DNA of 64,000 nucleotides from Verrucomicrobiia bacterium (lineage in GTDB: Bacteria > Verrucomicrobiota > Verrucomicrobiia > Verrucomicrobiales > DEV007), in the NCBI GenBank assembly GCA_030425385.1, contig JAUIAH010000003.1, forward strand, positions 248,001-312,000, written 5' to 3'. The notes beneath the pieces were generated by a model that had not been told where the DNA came from, ran no database searches, and worked only from the letters and a program-made list of their open reading frames with translations. The position numbers were made by a program, and so were the translations under genes. Shown here in pieces: positions 61,262 through 64,000 of this stretch (positions are counted from its first letter, which is position 1; every line of letters starts with the position of its first letter).

Positions 61262-62326
61262 CTAGTTGCCTAAGGTCTCGTGAGCCTCCCGGACCAGCGT
61301 TACGGTTGTTTCCCAATCGATGCATTTGTCAGTGATCGATTGTCCATACGTGAGGGAGCCAAGAGGACCGTTTAGCGGCTGGTTCCCTTCCTCAAGATTG
61401 CTTTCGATCATGCCTGCAACAATGGCTTCGTTGCCGTTCGCTCGCTGGGCGATCACTTTGCGGAACACTTCTGGTTGTTGGCGGTGATCCTTGTTCGAAT
61501 TGGCGTGGCTGGCATCGATCATGATCGCGCCTGGCAACTTGGCTTCCGCCAGGCGGGCGGACGCTGCAGCCACTGAGCCTGGGTCGTAGTTGGGGCCGTC
61601 TGATCCTCCGCGTAAGATGATGTGACAGTGAGGATTCCCCTTCGTCGTGACGGAAGAGGCGATGCCGTCTCGGTTCACACCAAGAAACGTTTGTGGCTGA
61701 GTGGCGGCTTTGATGGCATTCACGGCGGCGGAGAGCGAGCCGGATGTCGCATTCTTGAATCCAAGTGGCATGGAGAGTCCGGAGGCCATCTGCCGATGGG
61801 TCTGGGATTCCGTGGTGCGAGCACCGATCGCAGACCAGCAGATGAGGTCAGCGATGTACTGGGGCGTGATGGGATCGAGGAGTTCGGTCGCTGTGGGAAC
61901 GCCCAACTCAAGTACCTCGCAGAGGAACTTCCGCGCTTCCCGGAGACCAGACTCGATATCGCTCGAATCATCGAGGGTAGGATCCATGATGAGGCCTTTC
62001 CAACCGACCGTTGTCCGGGGCTTCTCGAAATAGACCCGCATCACCAAGAGAAGGCGGTCATTGACCTCTTCACTCAGCTTCGCTAAACGCTCTGCATACT
62101 CGCGTCCTGCCTTCACGTCGTGGATGGAACAAGGGCCGACGACGAGGAGGAAGCGCTTGTCGTTGCCACTCAAGATGGCCTGGATCGATTCCCGTGTCTG
62201 GAAGACGGTATCCGCGTGAGCCTCCGTGCGCGGGATTTCGTCAAAGTAGGCCGCTGGAGAAGGTAGCGGGGTGTTCTGCGCGATGTAGAGATCACTCACG
62301 CGGCGCTCAGAAGACGATTCGACCAT
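61262..62326 (-). CDS. 3-deoxy-7-phosphoheptulonate synthase (DAHP synthase, class I)
   Basis: 354 residues, the length of AroF/G/H enzymes. TIM barrel with LLVVGPCSIHD, MRVYFEKPRTTVGWKGLI, WSAIGARTTESQTHR, MPLGFKNATSG, HIILRGG and IDASHANSNKDH. It condenses PEP and erythrose-4-phosphate, the first step of aromatic synthesis. Which aromatic amino acid inhibits it cannot be read here. First gene of the leftward unit continuing with the NifU-like, Gfo/Idh/MocA and SDR genes. Confidence 0.95.
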   Translation of the reverse strand: MVESSSERRVSDLYIAQNTPLPSPAAYFDEIPRTEAHADTVFQTRESIQAILSGNDKRFLLVVGPCSIHDVKAGREYAERLAKLSEEVNDRLLLVMRVYFEKPRTTVGWKGLIMDPTLDDSSDIESGLREARKFLCEVLELGVPTATELLDPITPQYIADLICWSAIGARTTESQTHRQMASGLSMPLGFKNATSGSLSAAVNAIKAATQPQTFLGVNRDGIASSVTTKGNPHCHIILRGGSDGPNYDPGSVAAASARLAEAKLPGAIMIDASHANSNKDHRQQPEVFRKVIAQRANGNEAIVAGMIESNLEEGNQPLNGPLGSLTYGQSITDKCIDWETTVTLVREAHETLGN

Positions 62327-62474
62327 AGCGCATTGCTATAGGTGCAGCGCTTGGCTTGGCAACGGAATATCATCTATGCAGCGATCGCCTTGCTTGACCG
62401 GAAAAGTTCACAATTATTCCCAAGGCATAATTCTCAGCTTGAATATGCTTTCAATAATTTCATAGGTTGTCGCC

Positions 62475-62879
62475 ATGTCGCCAAGTTTCCAATGTCCGAA
62501 CTGTTCGCATGCGCTGACTATTCAGGAGCCATTAGAGGGTTCTGTTCGTGGTCCATGTCCGTCATGCGGTCGAACCATTGAGGTGACCTTGGATGAATCG
62601 TCAGTCATTCCGTCTCCGCGAGGGCGTCAAGTGGTGTCCTCCCCGCCGCCAGTGCGGCCGTCACCTCCGCGGGCTCGTTACTATCCCGTCGCTCGGTGGG
62701 AGAACATGGATCTGGGCGAGATCCCAGGGCGCCGCGGCACCGAACCCACATCGCTGGATCCGTCAGGAGCGGGGCGCGAAGAGATTCGGGCGGATGCGGT
62801 GCCTCAAGAGCGCCGCATCGGTCAGCTGCTGCCAAAGCGATTCCGTCGGCGAGGCGAGGGCTCGGTGAGTTCTCCGTGA
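62475..62879 (+). CDS. Small protein with N-terminal zinc ribbon
   Basis: 134 residues. FQCPNCSHALTI and GPCPSCGRTIEV form a four-cysteine zinc ribbon (residues 7-33), followed by a Pro/Arg-rich, probably disordered chain with a basic cluster RRRGEG. No catalytic domain. Possibly a nucleic-acid- or protein-binding adaptor. The ATG is at 62475; 148 bp of AT-rich sequence separate it from the divergent DAHP synthase gene. Confidence 0.65.
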   Translation: MSPSFQCPNCSHALTIQEPLEGSVRGPCPSCGRTIEVTLDESSVIPSPRGRQVVSSPPPVRPSPPRARYYPVARWENMDLGEIPGRRGTEPTSLDPSGAGREEIRADAVPQERRIGQLLPKRFRRRGEGSVSSP

Positions 62880-62928
62880 TCGCTTGCCACTTGCTTCGGG
62901 CGCTGATCGCCCGCAAGATCGGCCTTAG

Positions 62929-63960
62929 ATGAGCTTTCTCAAGCCGCCGAAGATCCTCCGTCTCGGTTTCATCGCGATAGCGGTGGGCCTAGGTGTCACG
63001 GCATCGATTGGTCTCACCACTTCTAAATGGCTCGGTGCACTTGGAGGTGGTGTCTTCGGACTCGCGGTGGTCTTGTTGGATGCTGCGCTCACCAATCTGA
63101 CCTTTCGACAGTTTTCCAACGCCACCATGGGGTTGCTGGTGGGCTTCTTCTGTGGGTTGCTGATCAACGTCGTCCTTCGAGAGCTCTTTGCGCTGGTTGG
63201 CGTGACGCCCGAGCGCGATTTGATTCTTACGATCGTGGGAGTCGCCATCAATGTCGCGCTTGGCTATTGGGGCGTCTCGCTTGCGTTGCGCGCAAACCGA
63301 CAGGAATTCTCCCTACTGATACCCTATGTGCGGTTCCGTCAGGATTCCGCTCAGGATTCGCCTCTGCTGGTTGATTCTAACATCATCATTGATGGGCGCG
63401 TGGCTCGAATTTGCGAGACAGGCTTCCTGAGTGGGGCGCTTGTGGTGCCAGAGTTTGTGTTAGAAGAATTGCAGTTACTGGCCGACTCTCCCGATCCTAT
63501 CAAGCGTCAGCGGGGCAAACGGGGACTCGATTACTTGAGGGAAATGCAAGAATCTCCAAAGTTGGAAGTCACGATCCAGGCAGAGTTGCTCGATGATGAG
63601 CCGACGGATTCGAAACTCTTGCAAATGGCGAAACGGTTAGGTGCACGGCTTCTCACCAACGATCGCAATTTGGGCCGTGTAGCTGCTCTTCAGGGAGTGA
63701 CGGTTCTCAATCTAGACGAACTCGCCGGCGCCATGCGGCCGACCCTTTCTCCAGGAGATCCGATGTCGGTGAAGCTCCTGAAGGAAGGTAAGGACAGCCA
63801 TCAAGCGGTGGGTTACCTGGAAGATGGCACCATGATTGTGGTGAATCACGCCATTGAGCACCTTGGCAAGACCGTCGATATTGTCGTTGGCAGCCCGCTA
63901 CAAACGAGTGCGGGCCGCCTGATCTTTGCTGAGCTCAGTGAGAATCCTACAGGTGGCTAA
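62929..63960 (+). CDS. PIN-TRAM membrane protein, YacL-like
   Basis: 343 residues. Four N-terminal transmembrane helices (within 10-122), then a PIN domain with all acids (Asp149 in LLVDSNIIIDGR, Glu179/180, Asp227, Asp245 in LLTNDRNLG), then a TRAM RNA-binding domain (about 275-338; QAVGYLEDGTMIVV). Identical layout to YacL-type proteins, probably membrane-tethered RNases. The PIN site is intact, unlike the VapC-like protein at 26.5 kb. Coding ends 40 bp before the window edge. Confidence 0.92.
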   Translation: MSFLKPPKILRLGFIAIAVGLGVTASIGLTTSKWLGALGGGVFGLAVVLLDAALTNLTFRQFSNATMGLLVGFFCGLLINVVLRELFALVGVTPERDLILTIVGVAINVALGYWGVSLALRANRQEFSLLIPYVRFRQDSAQDSPLLVDSNIIIDGRVARICETGFLSGALVVPEFVLEELQLLADSPDPIKRQRGKRGLDYLREMQESPKLEVTIQAELLDDEPTDSKLLQMAKRLGARLLTNDRNLGRVAALQGVTVLNLDELAGAMRPTLSPGDPMSVKLLKEGKDSHQAVGYLEDGTMIVVNHAIEHLGKTVDIVVGSPLQTSAGRLIFAELSENPTGG

Positions 63961-64000
63961 CTAAAGGCGAATATCAGAAGGCCATCGCCTTCATGCGAAG

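Noticed and set aside
63964..63991. 7-bp inverted repeat at the right edge as a terminator
   Set aside because: Loop of 14 bases and no T-run; the window ends before it can be judged.

Overview
The window looks like chromosomal DNA of a Gram-negative, free-living, polysaccharide-degrading bacterium, most probably a member of the Verrucomicrobiota (PVC superphylum). Reasons: a PVC-type secreted dehydrogenase with a C-terminal CxxCH heme site, DUF1080 and Cys-type sulfatase genes, a TIGR02597-type surface protein next to a PEP-CTERM protein, a Kdo transferase (LPS outer membrane), many secreted beta-propeller and VCBS-repeat proteins, and moderately high GC. The assignment rests on family recall, not on a search. 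No rRNA, tRNA or CRISPR array was recognised.

Layout. 0-7 kb: leftward seven-gene run rhomboid protease - AsmA-like - esterase - rsmD - waaA - ABC ATPase - ABC permease. 7-10 kb: a pseudokinase-like membrane protein, a lipoprotein, a cold-shock gene and coaD. 10-13 kb: a histone-H1-like/AP2 chimera and a primase-HAD fusion. 13-18 kb: secreted VCBS protein, secreted DUF3352-like protein and a Deg-like protease. 18-22 kb: sugar operon (UDP-xylose synthase, degenerate GH95, oxidoreductase). 22-25.8 kb: AT-richer accessory segment with TIGR02597 and PEP-CTERM genes, a mosaic repeat field with an octamer satellite, and a RAYT-type HUH transposase. 25.8-30 kb: YcxB-like remnant, VapB/degenerate PIN pair, mutL, dprA. 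30-36.8 kb leftward: heme-binding dehydrogenase, speA, DUF1080 protein, alpha/beta hydrolase. 36.9-42.3 kb rightward: sodium symporter, three small overlapping genes, a propeller/barrel protein and a HEAT protein. 42.3-48.4 kb: esterase, REP-like repeats, sulfatase, metallopeptidase, then an active Deg protease followed by a catalytically dead paralogue with its PDZ domain inside the protease fold. 48.4-64 kb: two PQQ-propeller proteins and mainly housekeeping genes (apaG, thiD, PCD, metF, hisC, mnmE, DAHP synthase, NifU-like scaffold, YacL-like PIN-TRAM) plus a glycosyltransferase scar.

How the genes work together. Much of the accessory content is envelope and periplasmic: import (symporter), breakdown (sulfatase, esterases, DUF1080, barrel protein), oxidation (heme protein, Gfo/Idh/MocA enzymes) and protein quality control (three Deg-like proteins, rhomboid). 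The most unusual material is the RAYT locus at 24.0-25.8 kb, where the transposase's own leader and start codon have been multiplied into the adjoining repeat field. Next come the H1-like/AP2 protein, the primase-HAD fusion and the active/dead Deg pair.
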